A stretch of DNA of 64,000 nt from Megaustenia siamemsis (Eukaryota; Mollusca; Gastropoda; Stylommatophora; Ariophantidae), in assembly GCA_032433765.1 (NCBI GenBank), contig JAVIAB010000092.1:39445718-39509717 (forward strand). The letters run 5' to 3'. The position numbers and the translations under genes are program-made. Positions 10,355-22,818 of the stretch are shown here, one piece after another. Below the pieces are notes generated by a model. It saw only the letters and a list, made by a program, of their open reading frames with translations, was not told the origin of the DNA and did not search any database. The stretch's first letter is position 1. Each line of letters opens with the position of its first letter.

Positions 10355-12715
10355 TAGTTACAAGTCTGAGGCACTTCATAAATGCAAACCACAGGAAAAC
10401 ACCAATGTTATAGGGGATTTTAACGCAAAAGTAGGAAAGGAAAGAGTTGAGGAAGTAGTTGGTCATTATGGCTTAGGCGAGAGGAATGAAAGAGGTGTGA
10501 AACTTTTTTACTGGGCAAGAACACACAACATAATGATAGGAAACACCTGGTTTAAGCAACATGCAAGACGTCTGCGGACATGGAAAATCCCAGGGGACAA
10601 CGCACGTATTCAAATTGATTACATAATGATAAGCAATAGATTTAGAAACCGTCTGGTGTGTGTGAAAACTAGACCAGGGCAGATTGCAATAGTGATCATG
10701 TACCAGTTGTGGGAAAGCTTAGAGTAAAATTAAAAACAACAAAACGAGCCTCAGTTAACATCAAGTTAAATTTAGATTTACTAAAATCAGACAAGAAACT
10801 GCAAGACAAATATAAAATCACAATTCAAAACCGGTACAATGCAATAGAGAAGATACAAAGCATTGATGAACAGAGGGAAATACTAAAAGAATCAATGCAA
10901 CAAACATCAAAAGAGTTCATACCACCAGTTAAGACAAATTCAAGAAAGAAATGGATGACAGGCGACATTTTCCAGCTAATGGATACAAGAAGAAGAAATA
11001 AAGAAAATAAAGATGAGTATTAGAGATTTAATAAAGAAATTATAGTAAAATGCAATGAAGCAAAAGAAGTATGGCTAAAAGAGAGTTGCAAAGAGATTGA
11101 AATACAACAAAAAGGAGATGCTAGAGCTATATACAAACAAATTGAGGAAGTAACAGGAAGAAACATGGAATAAAAAAAAATGGATGTCTAAGATCAAAGG
11201 AAGGGGAACTGTTGATTGATCAAGAAAACATAAGGGAACTATGGACAGAATACATTAAAGATCTTTATAATGATGAACGAACGGAAGTAAATATAAAGGA
11301 TAATGGAGAAGGACCAGAAATACTCAGAGAAGAAGTGGAAGACACCTTGCGCAATATGAAAGCAGGCAAATCTCCTGGACCAGATAATATAGCTAAAGAA
11401 GAGATTGAAGCCATGGGTGATTTTGGAATAGAAATAATAACAAAAATATTGAATGATATCTACAACACCGGATATATACCAGACGACATGCTCAAATCAA
11501 TATTCATAGCCTACCAAAGATATCGGGTGCGATTGAATGCGATGATCACCGCACAATAAGCCTTATGAGTCATATTACTAAGATATTAAAAAGAATCATC
11601 ATGCGAAGAGTGCGAAACAAAATCAGTGCAGAAATTACCGATGAACAATGTGGTTTTGTTAGAGATAAAGGAACAAGCAATGCCATTTATATCATAAGAT
11701 CTTTAGTAGAAAGAGCCATAGAGGTGAAAACAGTTCAATATCTATGTTTCATAGATTACACCAAGGCATTTGACAAAGTTAAGCACCAAGAAATAATCAA
11801 CATTTTCGAAAACATAAACGTAGACAGCAAAGATCTAAGAATAATAAAGAATATGTACTGGCAACAAACAGCGGCCATAAGAGCTGGAAACCAAATGGGA
11901 ATGTTTCAACAAATAAAACAGGGTGTTAGACAAGGTTGTGTGCTGTCACCAGATTTGTTTAATATTTATAGTGAGATTATTTTAAGATCCATAAGGGACA
12001 TGTCTGGAATAACAATTGGAGGTCATAATATAAATAATCTAAGGTATGCTGATGATACAATCTTAATTGCTATGAGTGAAAATGAGTTACAAGTAATGTT
12101 GGACATTATAGTGAAAGAAAGCAAAAATAAAGGACTCAGCCTTAATAGCAAAAAGACAGACTTAATGGTAACAACAAAGAAAAAGACATCACCTCAGTGC
12201 AAAATAAAGACAAGTGGAACAATATTAAAACAGGTAAATGAATTTAAATATTTGGGAACTTTGTTAACCTCAGAGGGAAGATGTACAAAAGAGGTGAGAT
12301 GCAGAATGGCTCAGGCAAAAGCAGCTTTCCAAAAAATGAGGAAGATACTATGCAATCCATTTTTGACAATAGAAACAAGAAAAAGAGTTCTTAAATGTTA
12401 TGTAGAGCCAGTCTTAATATATGGATGCGAATCATGGAAAATAGGACAACAGACAAGAAAATCACTGGAGTCTGTAGAAATGTGGTTTTACAGAAGAATG
12501 ATGAGATTACCATGGACAGCTAGGAAGAGTAATGAAGATGTTTTGAGGGAGGTCAAAGCAAAAAGAGAGCTAATTTCCAATATTAGGAAGAAACAATCAT
12601 CATTTTTAGCCATGTAATGAAAAGAGAACAACTGGAATATATTGTAACAACTGGAAAAATTGAGGGACGAAGAGGGGCCAGTAGGCCCGGTACTAGATGA
12701 TGATGATGATAAGTT
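10355..12715 (+). mobile_element. LINE family A, longest copy: endonuclease remnant plus reverse transcriptase
   Basis: This copy retains both enzymatic domains of a non-LTR retrotransposon. The C-terminal part of an AP-type endonuclease starts near 10400 with GDFNAKVG, followed by WKIPGDNARIQIDYIM and, after a frameshift, SDHVPV at 10691-10708. A linker (10709-11023) and an RT 0 region with RNMKAGKSPGPDNIAKEE follow (11212-11559). The palm is at 11565-12617. Lesions include a stop at 11021-11023, a frameshift near 11165, a 1-base loss near 11510 and a T loss at about 12603 that shifts FFGHV out of frame. A deletion then joins the GKIEGRR region to the 3' terminus and its (GATGAT)n tail. The endonuclease N-terminus is missing. 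Confidence 0.92.
11565..12617 (+). pseudogene. Reverse transcriptase palm and thumb of LINE family A
   Basis: The 350-codon open frame is the catalytic core of the element at 10355-12715. Motif A is FIDYTKAFD with the catalytic Asp at about residue 63, followed by [10 protein letters not shown] (residues 120-129) and YADD (161-164). The thumb follows with [16 protein letters not shown] and [14 protein letters not shown]. The start codon is arbitrary: homology continues upstream in another frame ([11 protein letters not shown]), so this is a fragment of a longer ORF broken by a 1-base deletion. The frame ends early because a T is missing in the run at 12601-12607. All visible catalytic residues are intact, but an independent product is unlikely. 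Confidence 0.88.
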
Positions 12716-14007
12716 ACAAGTCACCATGGCACATGTTTACTGATTCCCTGTTGTTGGTCAATGGATTATTACTATAATTTTGCCAAATATGTCCAGTCAT
12801 TAACATTATTTCATTTATGTATTTGTCTCCAGTTTATTAATTCAAGTTATTCTTAAGCAAAAATTATGAAACAAAAGGTGAATGTCAACCTTGATAGACG
12901 AAAGTTCTAATTTTCTTGAAGTAGAATAAGCTAAGGCTAAATATAAAGAACATCATAAAGTAAAATCTTAAAGAGGTGAAGAGGATATTTGAGAACTTAA
13001 GTGGTTATTCTTTACGTCCTTACCTCACTGTATCAAATTGTTCCTTGCTTTAGCAGCAAACGGAACGAAATTCCCGTTCCAGGGACAAAATGAGGACGGG
13101 TGGAGGGAGAAAGATAAAATGCTAGAACTATGCTGCAAGTTAGACTGAAAGTAGGTCAGTTTCTATTTCCATCTGATAGCAACACCCTCCTAACACGTAT
13201 GCCCTCCACAACATTTTAAATGAAGCCTCGCATGATGATATGATAATGTTAAGTTACTTATCACTTACCCATTTTCCATGAAACTCAGATTTACCTAGAA
13301 ACGTAGATTTACCTCAGACATTGCAATGACCATTAAGTCCACATTAAATTGGTAACTAATCAAATATGCCAGTCGGAATTGTTAACAACAAGAAGACGCT
13401 AATTTGCTGCAGAAAACATGAATCAGACACTCATGACGCTTGCTATACTTAGACAGTTGCAATCAGCACGACTCCAGCTTAATTTTGTGCAAGAGATTGG
13501 CATCTGGAACCGGTTGGGACGGATAGAAAAGTGAAACAAAAATGGTACAGGAAAGGAATCAAATGTAACAATGGTATAAATAATTGGTACAGATATCATG
13601 TAGCAATACTGTCCTTATGGGGAGGGAGAGTTGTGGAGAACCTCTACTATTTTTGGGGAAAGCTTTTGATAAGATCAAGTCTGTGTTCTACATCAGTCCA
13701 AATGCAAGCTACCTATGTATTTTTTTTAGTTTGTTCGGCTAGATACATTTGGAACACTGACGGTCCAAAATAGAGAAATATTATAATAAAGGAAATAATA
13801 ATTATAGAGAAAAACATACATTCAGAATGTGAAAGAAAGGTATAAGACTTTGACCCGACGCATAATTTCTCAGATATAAAATCTGTCATGGTGTCCGATT
13901 GACAAATCTGAATTTAAAAATTAACACAATAACCGCTAGGATGAGCACTAACCACATCGTCGATCACAGTCTGTTGAAACATACATTCTTTCTGCCATTT
14001 CTTTGGA
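12716..14007. other. Unannotated stretch
   Basis: Nothing recognisable. The open frame at 13531-13773 is tryptophan- and tyrosine-rich without a motif and looks like chance. Confidence 0.45.
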
Positions 14008-14162
14008 GCTATGTTGCTGTGCTTTCTGAATGGGATTTCTGTGTTTAATGTGTATAGTTTGATGTACCTGCTGAAGGCTTTTGCCGAAACGTTGTAGTAG
14101 TTTGTGTTGTCTTTCAATGTTAGTCAAGTCTAATACAATTTTATGTTTATTTTATATGTTGA
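14008..14162 (+). repeat. Dispersed repeat X, copy 2
   Basis: Matches copy 1 at 9322-9473 through AGCTATG, TGTGTTTAATGTGTATAG, the CCTGCTGAAGGC and GCCGAAACGTTGTAGT core and the ATGTTTATTTTATATGT end. By eye the similarity is roughly 75-80 percent. No coding potential is seen. Confidence 0.65.
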
Positions 14163-15067
14163 AATATCTCAATATTTATATTGACTATCTATTTAACACT
14201 ACTAGTTCCAGAGCTGCTACAGATTACTCGTTGTGTCTGAATAGCAGTAAACAAAAAAAAACTATCTTTACTACACATAGTACCATTGTTGGTGTATGGT
14301 GGGGGAGGGGGGGCAGGCAATGATAGAACCAGAGGGATAAAGGCCGTTTGGTCAAGAAGTCGCCATGACGTGTGACACTCAAGATTTTTATTTCACCCCC
14401 TTTTTTTTTATTTCAAAAAATCATTTCTGTCTACCGCGTCTTCAAACACCGTACGCCGGCTTTCCGCCAGCGGAACAGTGGTTTTAGCCGCACGGCCAGG
14501 CGCACCCTGAATAACAATGAACGTTTAATAACATTCATTATTGCACTTTTGACACACTGATTATACATCTCCAGAGTTTCTAAAGCTCTTTTTTTAAATC
14601 TCAAACACAGTCGATGCACCAAAACCATAAGTGTCATTCAGCTTTTGCGTGTAAACACATCGATTGATTTCTATTTTGTACCCCCTGTATCTGGACTTCC
14701 GTTTGCGCTTTACACCAACACTGACACTAGCAGTGTTTTTGAAAATGCAGATGGTGCAAAAAATGTGAGTTAGGAATTTCCCAAAAATCCTTTGAGCTGC
14801 AGTAGCCAATGATAACGCGCATGTGTCCTCTGTAACATCAGTTTGGCTGGCATATGAACAAGGTCATATGTACGCTCCTAGGTATGTCAGGGCTAGTAGA
14901 GGTACCCGACCATAAATGATAGGAATCGACACAAAGTAAATGGTTGTTTAATGTACGCAAAATCGATCGTACAATTACTGCTTTTCCTTTATCACACAGT
15001 TCACCTAATGCTGGTAACAGATAGTCATAGAACTATTTTTATATAGTAGTGAAGTAACTATGGATAA
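14163..15067. other. Unannotated stretch
   Basis: No supported feature. A GGTGGGGGAGGGGGGGCAGG run lies near 14290, and the minus frame 14431-14637 has no motif. Confidence 0.4.
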
Positions 15068-15362
15068 TTTTCACTATTGATTACATAGAGACGCCAGTTA
15101 CATTGACGCTACAGAGAAACAACAGATAAACTGGTTTGATCAAAATAAGATAGAACAAAATACGACGCAACGAGCCTTCAAAACTTTGCTACGAGAACAC
15201 CAGACCCAAGTACCACGCACACAAAGGATGAATTGATGAAATAAGCTTATTAGAAACCCTAGGAAACATAACAATAGACAAGACCAAACGCAGTGTAAAC
15301 CACAGGATACATTTTCTCCTCGACGATAAAATAAAATAAATAAAGAAGAAGAGGAAGAATCC
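15068..15362 (+). mobile_element. LINE family B 3' fragment, degenerate
   Basis: Corresponds to the last 300 bases of family B. The KQQIxWF line appears as AACAACAGATAAACTGGTTT. It is followed by the TTQRAFK-like block, the ENTRPK region and an ALGNITI-like block, ending in GAAGAAGAGGAAGAA. Stops and substitutions are frequent, so it is older than 31975-32992. Confidence 0.7.
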
Positions 15363-17533
15363 CGAGGCCTGTTATTGTTGATCCTGCTGCAGATGTTGTT
15401 GACGAACATTTATACGTATTTTCATTCCTCTTATATAATCATTTTACTAGTAGTTGAAATATAAAATTAAAATAAATATAACGCAAAAGTAAACAGACAC
15501 ACGAGCTAATGGAAAGTAAATCATCAAGTCCCGAGTATTTAAATTCGTATTGTTTAGAGCAGTGGTTCAAATATAATGCTAGACTCGTTAATAATGAATT
15601 CTGTGCGTGTGATCGGAGAATGAACGATTTTCATCTCTTGTTCCGAATGGAATTAGTTCTCTAGTAGCACGGCATTTTACGTCATGCTGGACCGATTACT
15701 GTTGATATTTGAGTTACGTTTTTCTTGTTATTTCTGCACATTTCGGTAATATAATCTGAACAAAAATGCACGGCTTTGTGACAACCAACTCGAGCCACAA
15801 ATTTATGCTAGAAACAATTCCCATTGACACAGCGGCAAATCCGCCCATTCGCCACTTTAATAGCTTCCATCGAAGACAGAAATCTTCCATCTGAAGTGCA
15901 GACGATTGTGCAGTCAATCGTTGTGTGTTTTCTTTCCTATGCCTCCACTGTGTATTGTTTCAGAACTGTGATTATCTTTTTTTTTTCATTTGACTCATTC
16001 TCACCATCTCTGTGTTCCAAACTGTGATTTGAACATTTTAAAACGTATACTGTTACCATACTCTTCCACAAAAGTTGTGGAGTACATCAAAAAGAGTGAT
16101 TGTTAGGGGTCCCCCTTGGAATGTGCAACGTGGTGCACTATATGAGTCTTTGAATCCAACATATCCTACTTCGTCACGGCATTCTAGGACCGGATTTGCA
16201 TTTCACCTTTTTTATGCCCTATCATTTGGCCATGGTATTGATAGCAAGCATATTTTCGAGACTACCATGAGTTTATTGGGTAGAATTTTGGTCAGTACTT
16301 ATTATCTCCTCTTAGCATCAGCAGATCGCTGCATGCATTCAGATTATTATTTACTGCTCAACCTCTTTGATCCTAGAGGTCTACTATTATACTAATTGAA
16401 AGAATGTACACATTTGCTTTAATTATTTGTGAAATATTGCAGCAAAAATAAGAATATAAAACTCTAACAAACAAATATACATTACCTCGTCTACGACGTA
16501 ATGTTAGCGAGTACACTGCCTGGAATAAAATCGTCTGTACGTTATCATTACATTGCATAAACTTTGTTTTCTAATATATTGTGCTATTCCGTCCAACATC
16601 TTTCATTTATACTTATTTTATATTCTGCACATGCTCCATCTTTCTGTTATTAATAAAAGTTTGCTTCATGTTTCTAGACTTAATTTTGTTGTTGGCAATG
16701 TTCGTTTTAGTTTTAACTTGATGTTATTATTTTGTGCCAAATTAGTATCTGGTTTTGCATCCTCTTCGTGCTAGGCATGTTGTCTTTCTGAAAACCCAAA
16801 TCTGCTGTTGAATGTTGACAGTTCTTTGATCATTGGCCACGCTTTGAGTCACTCCGAACACACACATGGTGTAAAATAAATCATTCCTTTTAGGGAAATT
16901 GGAACATACACATGGTATGGCCGCGCTTCTACATGTTTATGGTATGTTACAGTAGGTTTTATTTGTGACATGAGCGAAAGTAAAGAAAAAGATTTTTTTG
17001 CATACATGGCAATTGCGATCATTAGAACTACATTTTTAAAAGATAGAAAGTATATTCAAAATGTTTGCAGTGTCATCATCTCCATTAAACAAAGGTTCAT
17101 ACAATTTAGTTTGGATTGATGATTCACGGCGCATTTTTGTCACATTTATAGAGCTTACATTATAAATGTTATTTTAAAGCTGATAAAATATGAGAGCTCA
17201 TGTTGTACTTCTATAAATGTGTTCAACAAATGCATTATTGAAAGATAGAAGTGCACGAAATATTGGTTGAACAATCATCGGCGCATCCGCCAATAAATGG
17301 ACGAGAACATGACTTTATCATCAGTGAATGGCGTGATGCATTAAGCACATTTCAACACGTCATTGACTTTTGTGTTAAATTTTCTTCTTCCGGGTGAACG
17401 TTTCTTTATTTCCCCAATAAGAATCAAATCGTTTTTCTTTTTTTTTCTTTTTATGTCTTGCTCTGTATAACAGGGTTCACTTACTCTCCATATGCCTCTG
17501 GTGTTTTCTTTTCTTTCCAAAAGCTGATTTACT
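15363..17533. other. Unannotated 2.2 kb stretch
   Basis: I see no repeat or gene. Frames at 16075-16395 and 15824-16027 lack motifs. A TTTTTCTTTTTTTTTC run near 17430 borders the family C element. Confidence 0.45.
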
Positions 17534-19260
17534 TCATCATCATCATTGAGTGCCGTCTCCGCAACGAAGGTTGGCTACCATGGAGCGCCATTTTGCTCTA
17601 TCTCTTGCTTTGATGGTGCAGGTTGTCATCGGTTGATTTGTCCATCGTTTGTCTCGTCCATGTTAATCTTGGTCTGCCTCTGCCTCTTTTACCTTGTATT
17701 TTCCCCTCCAGGATCACTTTCAGTAGGCTGTTGTGTCTTTTAACATGGCATAAGAATCGCATTTGTCTTGTTCTAATTGTGTTCAGAAGTTCTCTTTTAA
17801 TTTTTAGTTGTTTTAAGACTTTGTCATTTGTTTTCTTTTCCTTCCATCCAATTCTACCTATTCTTCTATATATCCACATTTCAAAGGCTTCAATTCTCTG
17901 TTCTGTTTTCTTGTCTAATGTCCATGTTTCAGCACCATATAGGAATATTGAGAAGATGTAACATTTTGCTATTCTTAGTTTTAGCTCTGGTGTTATTTGT
18001 TTTGATGTTAGTATGTCCTTCATGACATTAAAATTACTTTTTGCCATTCCTATTCTTTTGTTTATTTCAGTTGTACATTTTCCATCACTGGTTATAGTAT
18101 GTCCAAGGTAGTTATAGTTCTGAACTGTCTCAAGGTCTATTCCTTCAATTTTGATATCCACTTGTGGGTTTTGGGTATTTTCTTTGTTTATGATCATAGT
18201 TTTAGTCTTTTTGATATTCATATCTAGTCCATATTTTTTGCTTGTCGTGTTTATTTCATTAAGTAATTGTTGTAGGTCTTTAGGATTTTCTGCTAGTAGT
18301 ACAGTATCGTCAGCATATCTTAGGTTATTGATTATCTTTCCATTAATTTGTAGGCCTGGCATCTCTATGATGTTTTTAAAAATTTGCTCAGTGTATAGAT
18401 TGAACAAGCTTGGTGATAGGATGCATCCTTGTCTTACTCCTCTTTTTATATCAATGGGTGTAGAGAACTCTTTGTTATATTTTATTATTGCTGTTTGCTC
18501 CCAGTATAGATTGCATATTAGTCGTATATCCATGTCATCTAGATGTATCTCTTTTAGGCATTCTATAAGTTGTTTGTGGTGTACTCTATCAAAAGCTTTG
18601 GTGTAGTCTATGAAGCAGGCATATATTGGTTTGTTTACTTCTGTGTATTTTTCGATTAATGTTCTCATGCAGAATATGGCTTCTTTTGTCCCGCTATTTT
18701 TCCTAAATTCAAATTGCTGCTCATCTAATTCAATATTGATTTTATTCTGAATCCTTCCTTGTATAACTTTCAGCAAGATTTTTGTAACATGGCTCATTAG
18801 GCTTATTGTTCTAAAGTCACTGCATTCAACTGCACCATTCTTTTTAGGCAATGCAATGAAAGTTGATGTTTTTAGTTCATTTGGTATGTATCCTGTGTGG
18901 TATATGTCGTTGTATATGTCTGTAATCACTTCAATGCCAAAATCTTCAAGTGCCTGTATCATCTCTATCTGTATGCTTTCAGGTCCTGCTGCTTTTCCCC
19001 TTTTCATTGTTTTTATAGCTTTTTCCACCTCAGATTTTAAGATTTTATAGCCTGATGTACATTTTATAACTGGTTTCTTGTCCCTTTGATCATGAAATAG
19101 TTCTGTTATATATTCCTGCCATCTATCTATGATATCCTTATTGTCTGTTTACTTCAGTTCTATTTTAATACTTGTGTATGTGCTTAATTCTTTATCCTCT
19201 GTGGTAGGTCATCGTTATTGATTTTGGAAATAATTTTCTTATCTAGCATGGTCTAGTGCT
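17534..19260 (-). mobile_element. LINE family C, longest copy
   Basis: A 5'-truncated non-LTR retrotransposon on the minus strand. Its 3' end at 17534 carries the reverse complement of a (TGA)n tail next to TGCCGTCTCCGCAACGAAGG. This 3' sequence recurs at 42726 with only minor differences, and in diverged form at 31087 and 2700. Coding sequence extends from about 19210 down to 17598, with one in-frame TAA at 19149-19151 in an ELK*TDN context. The endonuclease is absent. It lies head-to-head with the RNase H-bearing LINE starting at 19378. Confidence 0.92.
17598..19148 (-). pseudogene. Reverse transcriptase ORF of LINE family C
   Basis: Encodes an RT that would copy element RNA at the nicked target. 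From 19148 the frame reads TDNKDIIDRWQEYITELF into the RT 0 region (MKRGKAAGPESIQIEMI). Motif [10 protein letters not shown] and GVRQGCILSP follow, then LRYADDTVLLAE. The thumb is NYNYLGHTITSDGKC and the C-terminus is FEMWIYRRIG with the basic GKRGRGRPRLTW. Counting from the GTG at 19028, the motif A Asp is about residue 141 and YADD 238-241. One conserved position looks mutated: the usual QFGFRK reads QFEFRK. The C-terminus seems altered after RPRLTW, reading TRQTMDKS instead of SNIKRW-like, which suggests a local frameshift. It is almost intact but lacks a 5' end. Confidence 0.9.
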
Positions 19261-19377
19261 AATCATTTTCTTAATTTCTTTTGTTTTCAATCTGAAACAA
19301 CCACTTAGTGTGCTTACGAAGTTGAATTTTATGAAGTTGAAAAAAATTCTTTTCAGTTATCGTTCATTCTATTTCAT

Positions 19378-20759
19378 TTGTCTGGCCCCCTTTTCCCGAT
19401 TATTAACTGTGTCCAGGGGAATACACTAAGGAATACCTTGGTTAATCCTAATAAAGCATCATTTTCATGGGTCTCCCTTAACAATCATATCGTTAATCCG
19501 ACCACACCGGTAGCACGAATGGAAGCTGATGAGGTGACCAGGGACAAGTTGATGACATACCCCGGAGTTAAGTTTGATCGCAGCCTGTGTTTTCGGGACC
19601 ACGTCGACCATGTGATAACAAAATCCAGCAAAGGATTAGCCACCTTGAAGGTCATGGTAACTGCCAACATCGAGCAGAGGCTACTTACTCTTCTGTTCTA
19701 GGGATTAGTCCTCGCAACAATCGAGCATGCCCTGGCAATTCTTACTGTTAGTACGACTCAAATTGATAGGCTGGAGAAAATACAAAATGAAGTCATGCGC
19801 ATTATCTTGGGATGTATAAGGAACACCCCATGTGCAGCAATGAGGTATCTTCCTGACTTTCCAATCATGGATGACAGAATCAAGATCTGGAGAGCACGAG
19901 CATACCTGAAAATTAATACAGATAATGAGCATCCATTGCACCACGTGCTCAACACAGGGAAAGGTGCCAGGCTAAAAAGAGACAAATCATTCAAGGGGAC
20001 TTTCTCGTGTATTGTCACACTCGACATGAAAAGTAGTGAGCAGAACACGGTCGTGGTTAATGCTGAGGTCAACGGTCTCATCTGCGATAACACCGATGAG
20101 AAAGATGCAGTCATCTATACAGACGGATCTGTAAGACGACACCCAAGAAGTGCATGGGCATTTGCAGGCAGAATAGCCAAAGAAGACAGTGGTGCATACG
20201 TCATGACCACGAGTAGCATGACAATGGAGGTGATGACAGTGACCAAGGCATTCAACTGGTTAGAGTCACAAGACTACACCCACACATGTATACTAAGTGA
20301 TTCGATGAGCATGATAAAAAAATGGAGGCGGGCTCTATACGCATGCAATGGGTAGAGTCGTTGCAGAATTCAAAAATACGTAAGGTCACCTTTGTCTATG
20401 TCCCTGGACATGCGGGAGTACAGGAACATGAAAGAGCGGACAGGTTGGCTAGCTGCGCTGTCGTTGAGGACGGGCAACCGATGGATCGGGCGGACATCAT
20501 CAATGCCCTCCGAGATGTGGGATGAGCACATGACTTCGACAAACACAGATCCACGTCACTTCTTCGGATGATGGAAATGAGAGTTAAGATGGGCACAGCC
20601 AGAAATGAGAAACTAAGTGGCCGTGTAAGAAGACTTATCAACCAACATAGAACTGGAGTCGTCAGTCGCTGGACACTGCAGGAATTGCTGAGGAGGGGAT
20701 CTGAGCACCAATGTACATGTTTGGAGTGCAATGATGATGACCAGCAAATAACTCAATAA
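19378..20759 (+). mobile_element. 3' part of an I-type LINE with RNase H domain
   Basis: The first frame (19378-19701) is the RT thumb and connection: MTYPGVKFDRSLCFRDHV, then KSSKGLATLKVM. An in-frame TAG at 19699-19701 interrupts it. The same frame resumes with MRIILGCIRNTPCAAMRYL and an RNase H domain: YTDGSV (first acidic residue), the ME of SSMTMEVM, and LSDSMSMI (second Asp). After a one-base loss in the A run at 20317-20323 the frame shifts. It continues with VYVPGHAGVQEHERADRLA, which holds the HAG and the final Asp. A TGA at 20523-20525 precedes the closing part, which ends in a CTCLEC-type cysteine pair. RNase H after RT is known from I-clade LINEs. Only three lesions are visible over 1.38 kb. 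Confidence 0.88.
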
Positions 20760-22765
20760 CACTTCTCCGGACGTAGTAAAAACTGTGATACATTAACTAA
20801 ACACAACGAATGTGCCTTTCTAGGTTATGATTAATAGGTCGTCGATTGGAACATTTCTTGACTACCTTTTAGCAAATTATTCAGGCTAACGTTCCTTAAA
20901 TAATAAACGTAACGCGCGTGTGATTTATATTTGCTTAACTATTTCAGGTCTCGTTTTTTAGTCTCTTTTAGGCTCTATGATGTGAATAACACCTTGTGAT
21001 TTTATCTAAAATTAAAAATGCCAGTGCGCCGCAGAAGTATCTCTACTGTTTTTGTTTGAAAACGTCTAGTTTGTTCCTACACACTCCTGTGATATCTACT
21101 GAGAGAGATTCAAAAACAAAGAAAACATCAGGTAATATTCACTTCAACTTCTTCAACTGCAATTACTTCAACAAGAGTCTATGGTAAGAAATATGCTAAA
21201 AGAAGAAAATATGAAGGAAAAAAAACGTCTTTGGTTGGGTAGCGACTGACGTTGCACCGATTCTGCAGCTTCGGTGAAGTATACTGGTCTTGAGCATCCA
21301 ATTGTCTGGTAGTGCTTCTTTAGCAGAATATTATTTACTGTTAATTTTTAGCTTTCATTACCACCCGTGATATATGAAACATTTAATCTGGATAAAATGA
21401 TACCAATTTCGAATCTATCATAAAATAATTATATTGAGATCATATTTAGGTAATAAGTAATAAATGAATGGAACGACCATGTTAGAAAAATACATTGATC
21501 TCGGTTCTCTGTGCGTTTACTAAAAATTGATTTGCAAATGAGTACTTGACAAGTTAGGAAGGATAATGACACAAAAGTACAGCATGAGTCTCCAAAAGAA
21601 TAGCGTATCTAGTAGCATTAGTGCGTTTGTATGTTTCAGCTAAGGACACCCGCTCTCATGGTCACATCACTTTAGGAAGCATAGTCTAGTGCTCGTTCCC
21701 CAAGCGTCGTCCACTCCATTGCCTGGAGTCAAGTACTCATTTTTTTTTAACTGAGTCGAAAAGATAACGTGCTTATAAAGTGGTGTTCCGTATAAAAAAA
21801 GCAATCACCAGATGGCTTTCTCTAATCCGTCTTCATATATTCAAATGCATACTATAAAAAATAAATAGGATGAGGCTCCATATACAACTTAACATATTGT
21901 AACATTGTATCCCTGGTAAAATGTGATATCTTACATGTGTGCACACTATTCCATGTCGAACGCCTCTTAATACATTATAAAGCAAAGACAAAACAGCTCG
22001 CAATGTTGTTTTAAAGAAAAAATGAAGTCAGTAACAAACGATGTGGCTTAAAATAGAGAGCTACAGCTATCCACAACGCGCGATGGCAGAAGAGAAAGAA
22101 GTAACAAATAAAAGCGCCAGCATTTTAAAAAATTGATCTTTATGCATTATTTACAAGAAAACTTGTCGAAAATTCAGACCTTGAACATCCATCCATCTTC
22201 ATTAAAGTGAATCAATAAAACAGAGCTAACAGAAAATTGATCTTGCACCATAAACTTTTAATTGATGTTCTCCGCATTCTGAAAACATGTCTTCACGTCT
22301 CTTAAGTGTATCTTTAAAACAAAACAGGTTTACATAAGAGACAGTTTGGGTCGCTATGGATACCATTAATTACTTGAAATAACATTGATAATGACATAAG
22401 AAAAATAGACGACAAATACATTTTAAAAAGAATCTGATGCTGACTGATGGATGATAGCGCAGAATTGTAATAAATACACACAACAAAGTCTCAGAGGAAC
22501 ACGGCATGGCATCGAGCATTGAAAAAAAAAAACTAAATGTCAACCTCTAACAATTGTAATATAAATTAAATAATATCTTCAGAATCGCGTTCAGTGACAA
22601 TTTTACAAACAAGAAGCTCATCGCAAATAACATAGTTTAAATTAAAAATCATATCGCAAAGACAAAAACCATAAACTTCGTTGATACAGGCATGCCACAA
22701 GAAGCAACTAGTTAGTGAAGACAATCCTTTATGGAATAATGAAAAATTAAATTTGGAAAGCGAAT

Positions 22766-22768
<3 letters not shown>
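20760..22768. other. Unannotated 2 kb AT-rich stretch
   Basis: No gene or repeat recognised. The open frame at 20996-21187 has no motif. Confidence 0.45.

Positions 22769-22814
<46 letters not shown>
22769..22814. repeat. (AG)n microsatellite
   Basis: An uninterrupted AG run of about 46 bases. It gives rise to serine-leucine frames on the minus strand that are not genes. Confidence 0.95.

Positions 22815-22818
<4 letters not shown>

Noticed and set aside
18151..18606. 151-codon plus-strand hydrophobic frame that looks like a membrane protein
   Set aside because: It is the antisense of the family C reverse transcriptase. A-rich LINE sense strands give T-rich, hydrophobic antisense frames. 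The same applies to 32046-32381, 32509-32760, 24523-24813 and 42979-43231.
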